Shown here: positions 43,401 to 52,958 of the stretch, piece by piece
How positions within the stretch are numbered: the stretch's first letter is position 1
Layout: each line of letters opens with the position of its first letter
Origin: a bacterium
GTDB taxonomy: Bacteria; JAMCPX01
Direction of reading: 5' to 3'
Assembly (NCBI GenBank): GCA_021787665.1
Contig: JAJYLN010000002.1
Location: 1 to 64,000 of the forward strand
DNA: 64,000 bases
Translations under genes and position numbers: made by a program
Notes under the pieces: generated by a model
Databases searched by the model: none
What the model was told of the DNA's origin: nothing
The model's input: the letters and a program-made list of their open reading frames with translations, nothing else

Positions 43401-44690
43401 ATGCTCGTGACAGTCATGAAGACACTCATCGTGAGCGATTTCGACGGGACGATAAACAAGAAAGACCTCGGGGAAGAGTTCGGTAGGATACTGGCAGCCT
43501 CCCCGGGTCTGCGCGATGAGTTCGGGCGGGGAAAGCTCAGTGTGCCCGACCTATACAGGAAGCTCTTATGCCATGATGGCCTTTCGTTCGCTTCCGTCAG
43601 GGACTTCTATGTGGAGCATGCTGCCATAGACGGGCACTTCGCCGGGTTCCTCCGCTTCACCGGCGACAGGAACATCGCCCATATCATCGTGAGTGATGGC
43701 TTCGATCTCCTGATAAAGGCAACACTAAAAGGCGCCGGTATACCTGATCCCCAATGCATATTCGCCAACACGATTCGGGAGCTGGAGGATGGTATCGGAC
43801 TCGAGTTCCCGTTTCAGGACGACGACTGCGCCTTCTCCGGCGTGTGCAAGAAGGCCGTCATGAGGGCCTTCAGGCCCTACTTCGACAGGATCATCTATAT
43901 CGGTAACGGCTATTCTGACATCGATGCCGTGTCAGAGGCAGACGTCGTCTTTGCGCGGTCCATGCTGAAGTCGTACTGCAACGACAAGCGGATACCGTCG
44001 CTCTGGTACGACGACTACGGTGACATCATGGAAAAGCTCGGCAGGTCTTTCAGGGGGGTCATATTTGATCTGGACGGAACCCTGATAGATTCTTTCTTAG
44101 CCATATACGAGAGCTTCAACTACACGATGAGGGAGCTCAGGCTGCCGGCGTACAGCTACGACGATGTCCTGAAGACCATCGGGATGCCGCTCGAGGATGT
44201 GATGGCGCACGTACCGGGCGTCACAGACCCGGACTACGCTGTCAGGGTGTTCCGATCCAAGTATGAAACAATCTATCTCGACCGTACCACGCTGCTCCGG
44301 GGCGTGCGGGAGACGGTCGATGCGCTCCATAAAGAGGGCATCTCGATGGCGGTCTCGACCAACAAGCTCGGCAGGTATTCCCGCACCCTGCTCGAGCACC
44401 TCGGTATGAGCGGGTACTTCAGGTCCATCGTGGGTATCCAGGACGGGCCGAGGAACAAGCCGTATCCCGACTCGATCGACAGGATTGTCTCGGAGCTCGG
44501 GTTGGACAAACAAGAAGTCGTTTACGTGGGAGACTCCCTTGTCGATGCCCAGACGGCCGGCAATGCGGGCATCGAATTTATTGGCGTCTCGACCGGCCCC
44601 ACGACGTTTTCCGAGCTCGCCGGTGCAAGGCCCTACGTGGTGCTCGATTCCCTTTCGAAGCTGCCCCTGTACATACGGCCCATAGGGTAG
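43401..44690 (+). CDS. Double-HAD phosphatase (MtnX-like + phosphoglycolate phosphatase-like fusion)
   Basis: 429 residues containing two complete haloacid dehalogenase domains. The first (~6-215) has the nucleophile motif SDFDGTI and later GNGYSDIDAV, like MtnX/SerB-type phosphatases. The second (~218-425) begins VIFDLDGTLIDSF and has STNKLGRYSRTLLEHLG, KPYPDSI and VGDSLVDAQTAGNAG, as in Gph/PpaX-type phosphatases. Both Asp pairs are intact, so both halves could be active. The gene starts 6 bp after the iron transporter. Physiological substrates are unknown; the tandem arrangement suggests linked dephosphorylations. Confidence 0.8.
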   Translation: MLVTVMKTLIVSDFDGTINKKDLGEEFGRILAASPGLRDEFGRGKLSVPDLYRKLLCHDGLSFASVRDFYVEHAAIDGHFAGFLRFTGDRNIAHIIVSDGFDLLIKATLKGAGIPDPQCIFANTIRELEDGIGLEFPFQDDDCAFSGVCKKAVMRAFRPYFDRIIYIGNGYSDIDAVSEADVVFARSMLKSYCNDKRIPSLWYDDYGDIMEKLGRSFRGVIFDLDGTLIDSFLAIYESFNYTMRELRLPAYSYDDVLKTIGMPLEDVMAHVPGVTDPDYAVRVFRSKYETIYLDRTTLLRGVRETVDALHKEGISMAVSTNKLGRYSRTLLEHLGMSGYFRSIVGIQDGPRNKPYPDSIDRIVSELGLDKQEVVYVGDSLVDAQTAGNAGIEFIGVSTGPTTFSELAGARPYVVLDSLSKLPLYIRPIG

Positions 44691-44702
44691 GGCGTACGCC
44701 CT
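44689..44702. repeat. Perfect 14-bp palindrome
   Basis: AGGGCGTACGCCCT overlaps the stop codon of the double-HAD gene and lies ~20 bp before the SNF2 gene's promoter. It could be an operator, or a hairpin at the end of the upstream message. There is no U run. Confidence 0.4.
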
Positions 44703-44719
44703 TAGGCTGTCTGGTCTGT

Positions 44720-44747
44720 TTGACATCCGTTCTTTCGGTGATAAAAT
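44720..44747 (+). promoter_or_regulatory. Promoter for the SNF2 helicase gene
   Basis: TTGACA (44720-44725) and TAAAAT (44742-44747) are spaced 16 bp. The expected start point is only about 6 nt before the ATG, and no ribosome-binding site is present, so the mRNA may be leaderless. Confidence 0.65.
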
Positions 44748-44759
44748 ATAGAATTCGAT

Positions 44760-47456
44760 ATGATAGACGCTACGCTTGAGACCGTAAATCATGACCATAT
44801 AAAAGCAGTCGTGACCAGCGAGATATGGCAGAGGGGACAGCGTTATTTCAGGCACGACGCCGTCCTGTCCCTGGAGCGCGGTATTCACGGTCTTACCGCG
44901 TCAGTGCAAGGCACGGGCGATTACCCCTATCAGGTCCATATTGGCGAGACAGACCATAGTATAACGCACATGGACTGTAGCTGTGCCTATGCGTCGAAGT
45001 GGGGGTGGATATGCAAGCACATCGTTGCCGTCCTGCTCGCGTGGATCGAACGAAGGGACTCACCCTCCCATCAGGAAGCCGTCCGTCTGCCGGCCAGGGG
45101 ATATACCGGAGGGGTGTCCCGGCACGTGGGCCTCTTGTACGGCATACTGTCTTCATGGTTCCCGCTCTCGGTGTCTCTGCGTGCTCACATCGACCTCGAT
45201 GGCGATGGTCCAGGACTGAAGATAGCGCTCTTTTCCGAGGTCAGCAGCAGGTCCGCCCTCCTCGCGGTGCCGGGCAACGAGAGCCCGGACATACTGCTGA
45301 GGCTGAAGGGTGCGCCAGAAGTCGATCTGTCCGATGCGGTAAGGAAGATCAGGTTTCTACGGCAGAAGGTATCGTACGAGCTTCAGGCCCAGTATGATGA
45401 GAAGGGCAGGCTGGAGCTGACGCCGGGCTACCGCGTGACGCTGGAAAACGGCCGGCGTGTCTTCCTCAAACATGCGGAAGTAAAACCGTCAATCCTGGCC
45501 GGCAGATGGCTCTGGTACGACAACGCCTTTGCGATGGTAGGGCCTGTGCCGGAAGAGCTTGCTCCCTTCTTCGATGGTCGGAAGCCCCTTGTTGTCCAGG
45601 GGACCGGCATCATCGACTTTTTTACCTATGCGATGCCCGCCCTGGAGAATACAGATGGCTTCGAGCCTTCGGACGAGGTCAGGGGCACGCGCATACTGTC
45701 CGGGCCACGGCTCAGGCAGCTCGGTGTCGAGGACAGCGGGGACTGGCTCTATCTTGCACCGTACTATGTGGCCGATGAGATACCCCTGAGCATAGAGGAA
45801 CTTACGGCACACAGGAACGAGGACAGGTTCGTTAGGAAGGGCAACACGTGGATCTATATAGCGGACGACATCGTGAAGGCATGGAGGGACATCGGCGATG
45901 TCGAGAGCGGCAGGGTCAGGGTGTCGCGGCTTGCCTACACGCGGCTGAGGGCCGAGATAAGGGACAGCGTGCATATCGAGGAGCCCCCCGGCCTGCGGGA
46001 TTTTTATGCCATGCTGGACCGGGTAAAGGATGTCGGGAGCGCCCCGGCCGTGGAGGGCATGAAGGGCGTGCTGCGGGACTACCAGGCTGCGGGCTATAAC
46101 TGGCTGTACTTCCTGTACAGAAACGGGATGAACGGCGTGCTCGCAGACGAGATGGGACTCGGCAAGACGCACCAGACGATGGCGTTGCTCTCGGCCGTCC
46201 ACCAGAAGGGAACAGGCCGGCCATCGATCATCGTGGTGCCGACGTCCGTCATGGACCATTGGGAATCGAAGCTCCGGGAATACCTGCCGTGGATCGCGGT
46301 CAACAGGTACTATGGGAAAGATCGCTCCACCGGGTCTGGCAGGCCCTACCATGTACTCCTTACCACGTACGCGGTCATGTCGAGGGACATCGCCGCGCTC
46401 TCCGGGATAGCGTGGGAGTGCGTCGTACTCGACGAGGCACAAAAGATAAAGAACTACAAGACGAAGGCGTACCGGGCTTCGAAGCTCCTTTCTGCACGGC
46501 ACAGGTTGGCGCTCACCGGTACCCCTATCGAGAACAGGCTCACGGAGTTGTGGGCGATCTTCGATTTTCTTCTCCCCGGCTACCTCGGGACGCTGGAGCG
46601 GTTCGTCAGGGACTTCGAGACGCCGATAGTAAGGCACAACGATGAGAGAAAGGCGGAAGCGCTCCGAAGGGTCATATACCCCTTTAAGCTGCGGAGACTC
46701 AAGGCTGACGTTCTCAAGGAACTGCCGCCGAAGATAGAGGACCGCCGATATTGTGCCCTGACGTCCCACCAGGTGTCCCTGTACCGGTGGCTCATCGGCA
46801 CGCAGGGCAAGACCCTGATAAAGGGCCTGAGCGACGAGACAAGACCTGTTGAGTACATGCACCTGTTTGCGCTCATCACGAAGCTGAAGAGGCTGTGTGA
46901 CCATCCTGCGCTCGTGATGAAGGGGCACGACGGCCTCTCCAGCTCCGGGAAGTTCGAGATGTTCAAGGAGATCATGGAGGAGGCGCTGGACTCCGGGGAG
47001 AAGATCGTCGTGTTCAGCCAGTACCTGGAAATGATGGACATGATACAGCAGTGGCTCGGATCCAGGAAGGTGGCGTTTGCGTCGCTGCGGGGCACCACAC
47101 GGTGGCGCGCTGACGTCATAAAGAGGTTCCAGGAGGACGATGCCTGCAGGGTATTTGTCGGGAGCCTCATGGCAGGCGGGCTCGGTATAGACCTGCATGC
47201 CGGGTCCGTGGTCGTGCATTACGACCGGTGGTGGAATGCGGCGCGGGAGGAGCAGGCGACGGACAGGGTGCACAGGATCGGGCAAAGGAGGAGCGTCCAG
47301 ATATTCAAGTTAATTACCAGGGGCACGATCGAGGAGAAGATAGACAGCATGATACGACAAAAGTCCGGTCTCATGAGCAGTATCGTAGAGAGCGACGATG
47401 CGATCATGAAGAAGCTCTCGCGCGACGAGCTGATCGAGCTCCTCCAATCTCCCTGA
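44760..47456 (+). CDS. SWIM-domain SNF2/RapA-like helicase
   Basis: An 898-residue SF2 ATPase. Residues ~72-90 form a SWIM zinc finger (CSCAYASKWGWICKH). A bacterial SNF2-associated region follows. The motor begins with Walker A DEMGLGKTHQT near 462, the DEAQ box near 557, LTGTPIENRLTELWAIFDF, and then the C-terminal helicase lobe with GSLMAGGLGIDLHAGSVVVHYDRWWN and DRVHRIGQ. Such proteins remodel nucleoprotein or RNA polymerase complexes; the exact job of the SWIM-SNF2 class in bacteria is unclear. The start ATG lacks a ribosome-binding site but lies just downstream of a good promoter. Confidence 0.9.
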   Translation: MIDATLETVNHDHIKAVVTSEIWQRGQRYFRHDAVLSLERGIHGLTASVQGTGDYPYQVHIGETDHSITHMDCSCAYASKWGWICKHIVAVLLAWIERRDSPSHQEAVRLPARGYTGGVSRHVGLLYGILSSWFPLSVSLRAHIDLDGDGPGLKIALFSEVSSRSALLAVPGNESPDILLRLKGAPEVDLSDAVRKIRFLRQKVSYELQAQYDEKGRLELTPGYRVTLENGRRVFLKHAEVKPSILAGRWLWYDNAFAMVGPVPEELAPFFDGRKPLVVQGTGIIDFFTYAMPALENTDGFEPSDEVRGTRILSGPRLRQLGVEDSGDWLYLAPYYVADEIPLSIEELTAHRNEDRFVRKGNTWIYIADDIVKAWRDIGDVESGRVRVSRLAYTRLRAEIRDSVHIEEPPGLRDFYAMLDRVKDVGSAPAVEGMKGVLRDYQAAGYNWLYFLYRNGMNGVLADEMGLGKTHQTMALLSAVHQKGTGRPSIIVVPTSVMDHWESKLREYLPWIAVNRYYGKDRSTGSGRPYHVLLTTYAVMSRDIAALSGIAWECVVLDEAQKIKNYKTKAYRASKLLSARHRLALTGTPIENRLTELWAIFDFLLPGYLGTLERFVRDFETPIVRHNDERKAEALRRVIYPFKLRRLKADVLKELPPKIEDRRYCALTSHQVSLYRWLIGTQGKTLIKGLSDETRPVEYMHLFALITKLKRLCDHPALVMKGHDGLSSSGKFEMFKEIMEEALDSGEKIVVFSQYLEMMDMIQQWLGSRKVAFASLRGTTRWRADVIKRFQEDDACRVFVGSLMAGGLGIDLHAGSVVVHYDRWWNAAREEQATDRVHRIGQRRSVQIFKLITRGTIEEKIDSMIRQKSGLMSSIVESDDAIMKKLSRDELIELLQSP

Positions 47457-47484
47457 GTGAACTCTTTGTTTCGTATAATACTTC

Positions 47485-47514
47485 TTGACATCTACTCTCC
47501 CTTTTGGGTATATA
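47485..47514 (+). promoter_or_regulatory. Promoter for the phase-variable protease gene
   Basis: TTGACA (47485-47490), 18 bp, then TATATA (47509-47514). The leader to the ATG at 47617 would be about 95 nt. Confidence 0.55.
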
Positions 47515-47616
47515 TGATTCAGGGAAACGCAGCATAGGCTTAGCACCTCTGAAGGTTGATTGTTAAAGGCCCTTGAGTGGGCGGGACAATATAGACAATT
47601 GAACAAGGAGGAGTTT

Positions 47617-50485
47617 ATGAAGCAGTCAAAGACTGTGTGTTCGGCACACACACACACACACACACACGCTGTGGTGTACATTTTTGGGGTTAGTCGTTAG
47701 TGTAGTATTGTTTTCTGGCATTTCTCAGGCATCAAGCTATAGTGTTCTTGTCGGAGGCTCCATTAAATCGACTTATTCTTTTATTACCTATGGAGCTGGT
47801 GCAAATCTCCATACGAACGCGAGCATCAAGAACAATGGATTATTCAAGGTAAGCGGAGACGCGGAGATCGTCGGTTCGCTCTTTTCAGCCAGCGGCACCC
47901 ACCCTATCGAAGCGACGGGTAATATTGTCCTACCTGCGCAATATATAACGATCCCTGTACTCTCTCCCCAATGCTGGTCAAACGCAAACTACCGATTTGA
48001 AGGCGGGGCTTCCAATAACAGCGGTTACATCCAGATTTATGACAACAACGGGAGCCTTTTACAAACGATTTCAGGCGGAAGATGGTCTGATCCCTCGGGC
48101 AACGACTGGCAATACAATGCAAATCTTAACAGGTGGCAGGTGGAAGGAGAGAATCCTGATGTGCTCGATGGCATTGTATATTTCGACACTGCATTCAAGA
48201 CTGATGTGCCGGCACTGGACATAGGAGATCCCATGAATGCAGGTATGCTTATAGTAAACGGGAATTTTCAATCGGAATCGGCATTACACATACAGGCCCT
48301 TTTCTCTTATGAGCATGCGATAGTTGTATTCGGAGATGCAGAATTCCACGGTGGCGAGGATGAAGAATCGGAGGCGGAAGGGCATAAAGGCTGGATAGAT
48401 GATTCGGATGAACGCAATGTAGGGTACAATAACCTCATAAAAGGCAGGGTCTATATAACAGGCAACCTTGAAAGCACATCGCCGACCAAGATAGATGGTA
48501 AGCTCACCATTCTTGGCAGCCTCGATACAGAAGGTGCAATGCGGGTCGAATACATGGAAGGTGCGACCAAGGTTGCAAGCTCTATAATTGCACAGCATTT
48601 TTCGCAGCAGGTAACATTAGCAGCGAGTGAGAATTTTTCAGACCCGACAGGTGGCTCGATAAATATGTATATTTTTGCGATGGGTAATGTTTCAATTACG
48701 CCGACGACAAATTTTCTCGATTTAATCAACTCCGTAAGTACCTTTACCGGAGGATCTGTCCTTGTATTGGGTGGAGCGGACGAGACGAGCCCACCTGTGA
48801 CAACGATTTACAATAACTATCCCAATTCAGATATAAAAGGCCTTGTCCAGATGATAAACGCATTGGAAAACAATTATCATGTTAATCTTCAGGATATAGC
48901 AATCACAAATTTTATCCACACATATCCGAATGATTTGTGGGTCACCATAAGCTTAACCGGGACAACATTGGGCACATTTTTATTGAGCAGGGGCGCACAA
49001 TTTTATTCCATGACAACAGATGGCCTCAATCAATATCTGCAGCGGATTGATTCGTTTAAAACAAATTATCCTCAGCAATGGCTGCAGTACCTGCAGGCTT
49101 CTCAGGCGCAATGGGATTATTTTTTGCAAACAGGCACGACAACTCCTGAACAGACTCTTTCCCTGCAATCTCTTGGAACATTGAGTATGCTGGACGAGTA
49201 TTCGACACCCACGGTGTGCAGTGAAGATCCAGTAATAACCGATGATAATACGTGTATTCTGACACCTGTTACACGGCACGATGTACCGGGATATTTTGAC
49301 ACCCATTTTTATAACAACAATCTCACGCCAGATGAAGTCTTAAAAGCAACTATACTCTTTTCACCTTCTGACAAGCTTTTTTCTCCTCTTGTAGGAACAA
49401 GTCAGGTTTATAATCCACCATCTGAAAACACACCAGAATATCTAGAGTTATTTGGCTTTAATTATGAGCAATATAATTCCCAGGATTACGATAATGTACC
49501 GGCTTACGGAGACAATTTATGTGGCCCGACAGCAGGTGCAGCGGCTCTGGGATATTTTGGTCTTAATGGGTCAACGGGATATGAGTGTGTATATACCCAT
49601 GATCTTGCATCGATACAAGCCAACAGTTCTACCTATTTCACGGTAGTTCCCCCGTCTGTTCAAACTGTCGATTTCTATCCGTATCAAACATCTGCGTATT
49701 CATCTCCCTACTTTGAATATGATATGTGGCCATACCTTATGTTAGAGGGAGATTTGGTTGGACCTATGAATACGAATAATTGGTGGTATTTATTAGGGGC
49801 AAGCATGCCCGGCACAGATCCATCGGATTTTGAGTGGGGCATTGAGAGTTACCAGATGCGCGATTACACAGGCAAATATTATAACGGTTGTTTTAATAGT
49901 GGCGATGAAATAGACCCTACATCTGTTTGGGGGTACGTTCAGACTGAAATAAATTGGGGACATCCTGCAATAGTTCTTTTCCCTAACGCTTATGGTGAAC
50001 CACATTATGTTACAGCCTTTGGTTATCATCAGGAGCACTATACCAATGTCTGTAAAACATACTGGACATGGTGTTTGCCTGATATAAAGTGTCAGGTAAC
50101 TACATGTTATCCATGTTTCAATGCAGATTCGTTCTGGATCACATACTCAGATAACCAAGGTGATACAGACGTAGAATCTGCGATAGAGTATGCAATACCG
50201 GTCACTGGGTATGCAGGTACAGGTTACATCTATACGATGGCCGGCGGATATTGGGCGCCACTGTATATATGGATACATCCGAATGGTGGAACATGTAATA
50301 ACTGTGTTGCAGTTCCGCCGGTGATTTTGGGCGGTGGAGGTGGTGGCGGCGGTGGTAGTGGAGGAGGGACTTGTACTACCAGTATGGTTCCATTATCACT
50401 ATCCATTACTGTTAGCAATATACTGATGTTATGTTTGCCTGGCATATTCATCTTGATTGTAAAAAAGAGGACAAAAAAGTCATGA
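47617..50485 (+). CDS. C39-like cysteine protease with C-terminal anchor; out of frame at a (CA)11 tract
   Basis: The only good start is ATG 47617, 5 bases after AAGGAGGAG. From it the frame reads through (CA)11 (47645-47667) and stops at 47698. The long frame is +1; it opens at a TTG (47684) with no ribosome-binding site and loses half its signal peptide. Twelve (or nine) CA units would join them, giving an MKQSKTV start, a His-Thr repeat and the hydrophobic LGLVVSVVLFSGISQASS. The body has a C39-like peptidase: DNLCGPTAGAAALG (Cys ~613), EPHYVTAFGY (His ~774) and a later FWITYSDNQG. The tail is a Gly run, a Cys, a ~22-residue helix and KKRTKKS. The gene appears OFF in this sequence. Base use is A+T-rich. 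Confidence 0.75.
47645..47667 (+). repeat. (CA)11 simple sequence repeat in the 5' coding region
   Basis: Eleven uninterrupted CA units plus a terminal C lie 28 bp inside the coding sequence. Dinucleotide tracts of this length slip readily, and each gain or loss shifts the frame. One extra unit or two fewer would join the start codon to the main frame. Confidence 0.9.
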
Positions 50486-50514
50486 CATCAAAGCGTCATA
50501 AATAAGAATGAAAA

Positions 50515-50590
50515 TATTCCCCCCTCTTTTAATAAAGAGGGGGAATTCCTTGCATCTCCCATTTGGGAAAGAGGGAAGAGGGGGGATTTT
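50515..50590 (+). repeat. MITE-like palindromic element
   Basis: About 76 bp with terminal inverted repeats CCCCCCTCTT (50519-50528) and AAGAGGGGGG (50576-50585), flanked by A/T runs. Inside is a perfect CCCCCTCTTT-TAAT-AAAGAGGGGG hairpin. It fills the gap between the protease gene and the next lipoprotein gene and may act as a terminator. Confidence 0.65.
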
Positions 50591-50610
50591 CGGGAGAAAT
50601 GAAAAAGTAA

Positions 50611-51705
50611 ATGAGAAGCCATAAGCTGAAATTATTGTTGGGTCTATCGGCCATATTCCTTTTTTTAAATTGTCCATGGCAAAATGAGGAGGCACAAATG
50701 TTTCCTGAAATAGACCGTTGGTGGCTCGATACTGCATCGGATCAGCTCTATGTAGTAGCGTCTTATTTGGGTGTGTTTAATAACATAAGTACTACAAATG
50801 GAAGCATCCTGCCGGCTCGTTTTATTTCAGCGCTTTCACCTACACCGACTACTTTTTACATTCAGGGAGGCCTGTGGCTCGATGCCGCATCAGACCAAAT
50901 GTATGTCCTCAGCTCCCCACCGAACTATTATAATAGCTATAGCAGCATCCTCGTTTTTACCGCTGCAAGCACCATAAGTGGGGATGTTGCCCCTGCTCGT
51001 GTTATCTCAGGGGCGAAAACCGCATTAAACTCTCCTAATGCCTTATGGCTCGATTCTACATCGGATCAACTTTATGTAAGTAGTGGAGGCAATAGTGTTG
51101 GAAATGGTATTCTTAATGAAGGTGGCAATTGCATCCTCGTTTTCACCGATGCAAGTACCATAAACGGGGATGTTGCCCCTGCTCGTGTTATCTCAGGAAC
51201 AACAACCGGGTTAAAATCTATTGTGGCCTTGTGGGTTGATGCTACATCAGACCAGATATATGCCCTTAGTTCTCGGCCACCTTCTTATTATAAGACAAAT
51301 AGCAGCATCCTCGTTTTCACCGATGCAAGTACCATAAGTGGAGATATTGCCCCTGCCCGTGTTATCTCGGGCACGACAACCGAGTTGAGCGAAGCTAGGG
51401 CCTTCTGGCTCGATGCTGTATCAGATCAGCTCTATGTTAGCAATGGAGGTAATAACAATATCCTCGTCTTTAATAATGCAAGTACCATAAACGGGGATGT
51501 TGCCCCTGCTCGTGTTATCTCAGGAACAACAACCGGGTTAAACTTTCCTGATGCCATGTGGCTCGATACTGCATCGGATCAGCTCTATGTAAGCACTAGA
51601 ACAAGCAAAGAGATAAGTTCAAAGGGTAGCCGCGTACTTGTTTTTACCCTGGCAAGTACAATAAATGGTAACATAGCCCCAAGCCGAATCATTGGTCTTA
51701 AATGA
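50611..51705 (+). CDS. Six-repeat propeller lipoprotein A
   Basis: 364 residues with a lipobox-like FLNC (Cys21). The mature protein is six repeats of about 50-60 residues; each has LWLDxxSDQLYV, a spacer with SGGN, ILVFTDAST, then INGDVAPARVISG. This suggests a six-bladed beta-propeller made of one unit per blade. Parts of the repeats are identical in DNA: 51151-51215 and 51478-51542 match over 65 bp. Function is unknown; surface display is likely. A close paralogue follows 246 bp downstream. Confidence 0.72.
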   Translation: MRSHKLKLLLGLSAIFLFLNCPWQNEEAQMFPEIDRWWLDTASDQLYVVASYLGVFNNISTTNGSILPARFISALSPTPTTFYIQGGLWLDAASDQMYVLSSPPNYYNSYSSILVFTAASTISGDVAPARVISGAKTALNSPNALWLDSTSDQLYVSSGGNSVGNGILNEGGNCILVFTDASTINGDVAPARVISGTTTGLKSIVALWVDATSDQIYALSSRPPSYYKTNSSILVFTDASTISGDIAPARVISGTTTELSEARAFWLDAVSDQLYVSNGGNNNILVFNNASTINGDVAPARVISGTTTGLNFPDAMWLDTASDQLYVSTRTSKEISSKGSRVLVFTLASTINGNIAPSRIIGLK

Positions 51706-51950
51706 GATTCATTGAAATGGTTGGCAAGTCACAGATGCATCGCTACGGCAAGTTATTGCTCGGGTGGGAAAATGGGGTCACCCAATTTCTACACACATTC
51801 ATTTTTGGATTTAAGGTGTGCCCTTTTTCTCTTCAGCTTCAGGAGGACTTTCAAGTTCTCCCTGTAATGAGGTTACTTTGGCTTGGAAATCCGGTAATGA
51901 GTAGCAGAGAGGGTCAATTATAGGTGTATGTATGCTATGGAGAAAGATGA
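51706..51950. other. Spacer between the two propeller paralogues
   Basis: An in-frame stretch of about 70 codons (51702-51923) lacks any recognisable domain, shows no ribosome-binding site and reads like non-coding sequence, so I do not call a gene. No other structure is evident. Confidence 0.4.
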
Positions 51951-52958
51951 ATGAACAGTCCTAAAAGAGGGTTAGTTTTACTATTTTTTAGCTTAATCTT
52001 ATTTGAAGGCTGTCCACCTTCATACGAGGCCTCACTTGCACCTCCCCTGTGGAGTATATGGCTTGATTCGGCATCCAATCAGCTCTATGTGGGGAAGGGC
52101 GGTAGTATATTTGTATTTAATGACGCCAGCACGGCAAATGGAAATGTATCTCCAGCCCGCGTTATTTCAACAACTGGGTTAACCCCCCAGACTTTATGGC
52201 TTGATTCGGCATCGAATCAACTCTATGTGGGTAGTATTTACACCAATAGTATCCTTGTGTTTACCGATGCAAGCACGGTAAATGGAAATGTATCTCCTGC
52301 TCGTGTTATTTCAACAACTGGATTAGCCACCCAATCTTTATGGCTTGATTCGGCATCCAATCAGCTCTATGTGGGGAACATTCATAGCAACAGTATTCTT
52401 GTGTTTACCGATGCAAGCATGACAAATGGAAGTATATTGCCTGCTCGCATTATTTCAGGAACAATGACTGAATCAAATCTCACCTTTACGCTGTGGTCAC
52501 CAACTGCTCTCTGGCTTGATCCGGCATCGGATCAACTCTATGTGGGAAACGTAGGAGGTATAAGTACCTTTCGAGGTATCCTTGTGTTTACCGCTGCAAG
52601 CATAGCAAATGGAAGTGTATCTCCTGCCCGTGTTATTTCAACAACAACTGGGCTATCCTCCCAGTCCTTGTGGCTTGATCCGGGATCGAATCAACTATAT
52701 GTGAGTGCGGGTAATGGGATAGCTGTATATAATGACGCCAGTACGACAAACGGAAATGTATCTCCAGCCCGCGTTATTATTTCCACTATAACAGCCGATT
52801 CAGGTCCCCCTGTTAGTTTGTGGCTCGATTCAACATCCGATCAACTCTATGAAGCTTGTAACTCAGTTTCACATAAGGGGAAGCCCTATATTCTCGTATT
52901 TGACAATGCGAGTACAATTAACGGCTATGTTACACCGTCGAGGACAATATATCCATGA
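51951..52958 (+). CDS. Six-repeat propeller lipoprotein B
   Basis: 335 residues, a paralogue of the preceding lipoprotein. Lipobox LFEGC (Cys21) is followed by six repeats with LWLDSASNQLYVG, ILVFTDAST and NGNVSPARVIS. The blades differ from lipoprotein A mainly by N for D in the SNQLY motif, so the two diverged after duplication. The Cys-Pro junction after the lipobox is shared by both. No catalytic motif is seen. Confidence 0.72.
   Translation: MNSPKRGLVLLFFSLILFEGCPPSYEASLAPPLWSIWLDSASNQLYVGKGGSIFVFNDASTANGNVSPARVISTTGLTPQTLWLDSASNQLYVGSIYTNSILVFTDASTVNGNVSPARVISTTGLATQSLWLDSASNQLYVGNIHSNSILVFTDASMTNGSILPARIISGTMTESNLTFTLWSPTALWLDPASDQLYVGNVGGISTFRGILVFTAASIANGSVSPARVISTTTGLSSQSLWLDPGSNQLYVSAGNGIAVYNDASTTNGNVSPARVIISTITADSGPPVSLWLDSTSDQLYEACNSVSHKGKPYILVFDNASTINGYVTPSRTIYP

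Noticed and set aside
50320-50365. Glycine tract as a frameshift or assembly error
   Set aside because: The frame continues into a proper helix and basic tail, so the tract is coding.
47684-50485. Simple TTG start for the C39-like protein
   Set aside because: No ribosome-binding site precedes it and it truncates the signal peptide, while a strong site and ATG lie just upstream out of frame.
51702-51923. 73-codon gene between the propeller paralogues
   Set aside because: No ribosome-binding site, no domain, overlaps the upstream stop and lacks protein-like pattern.
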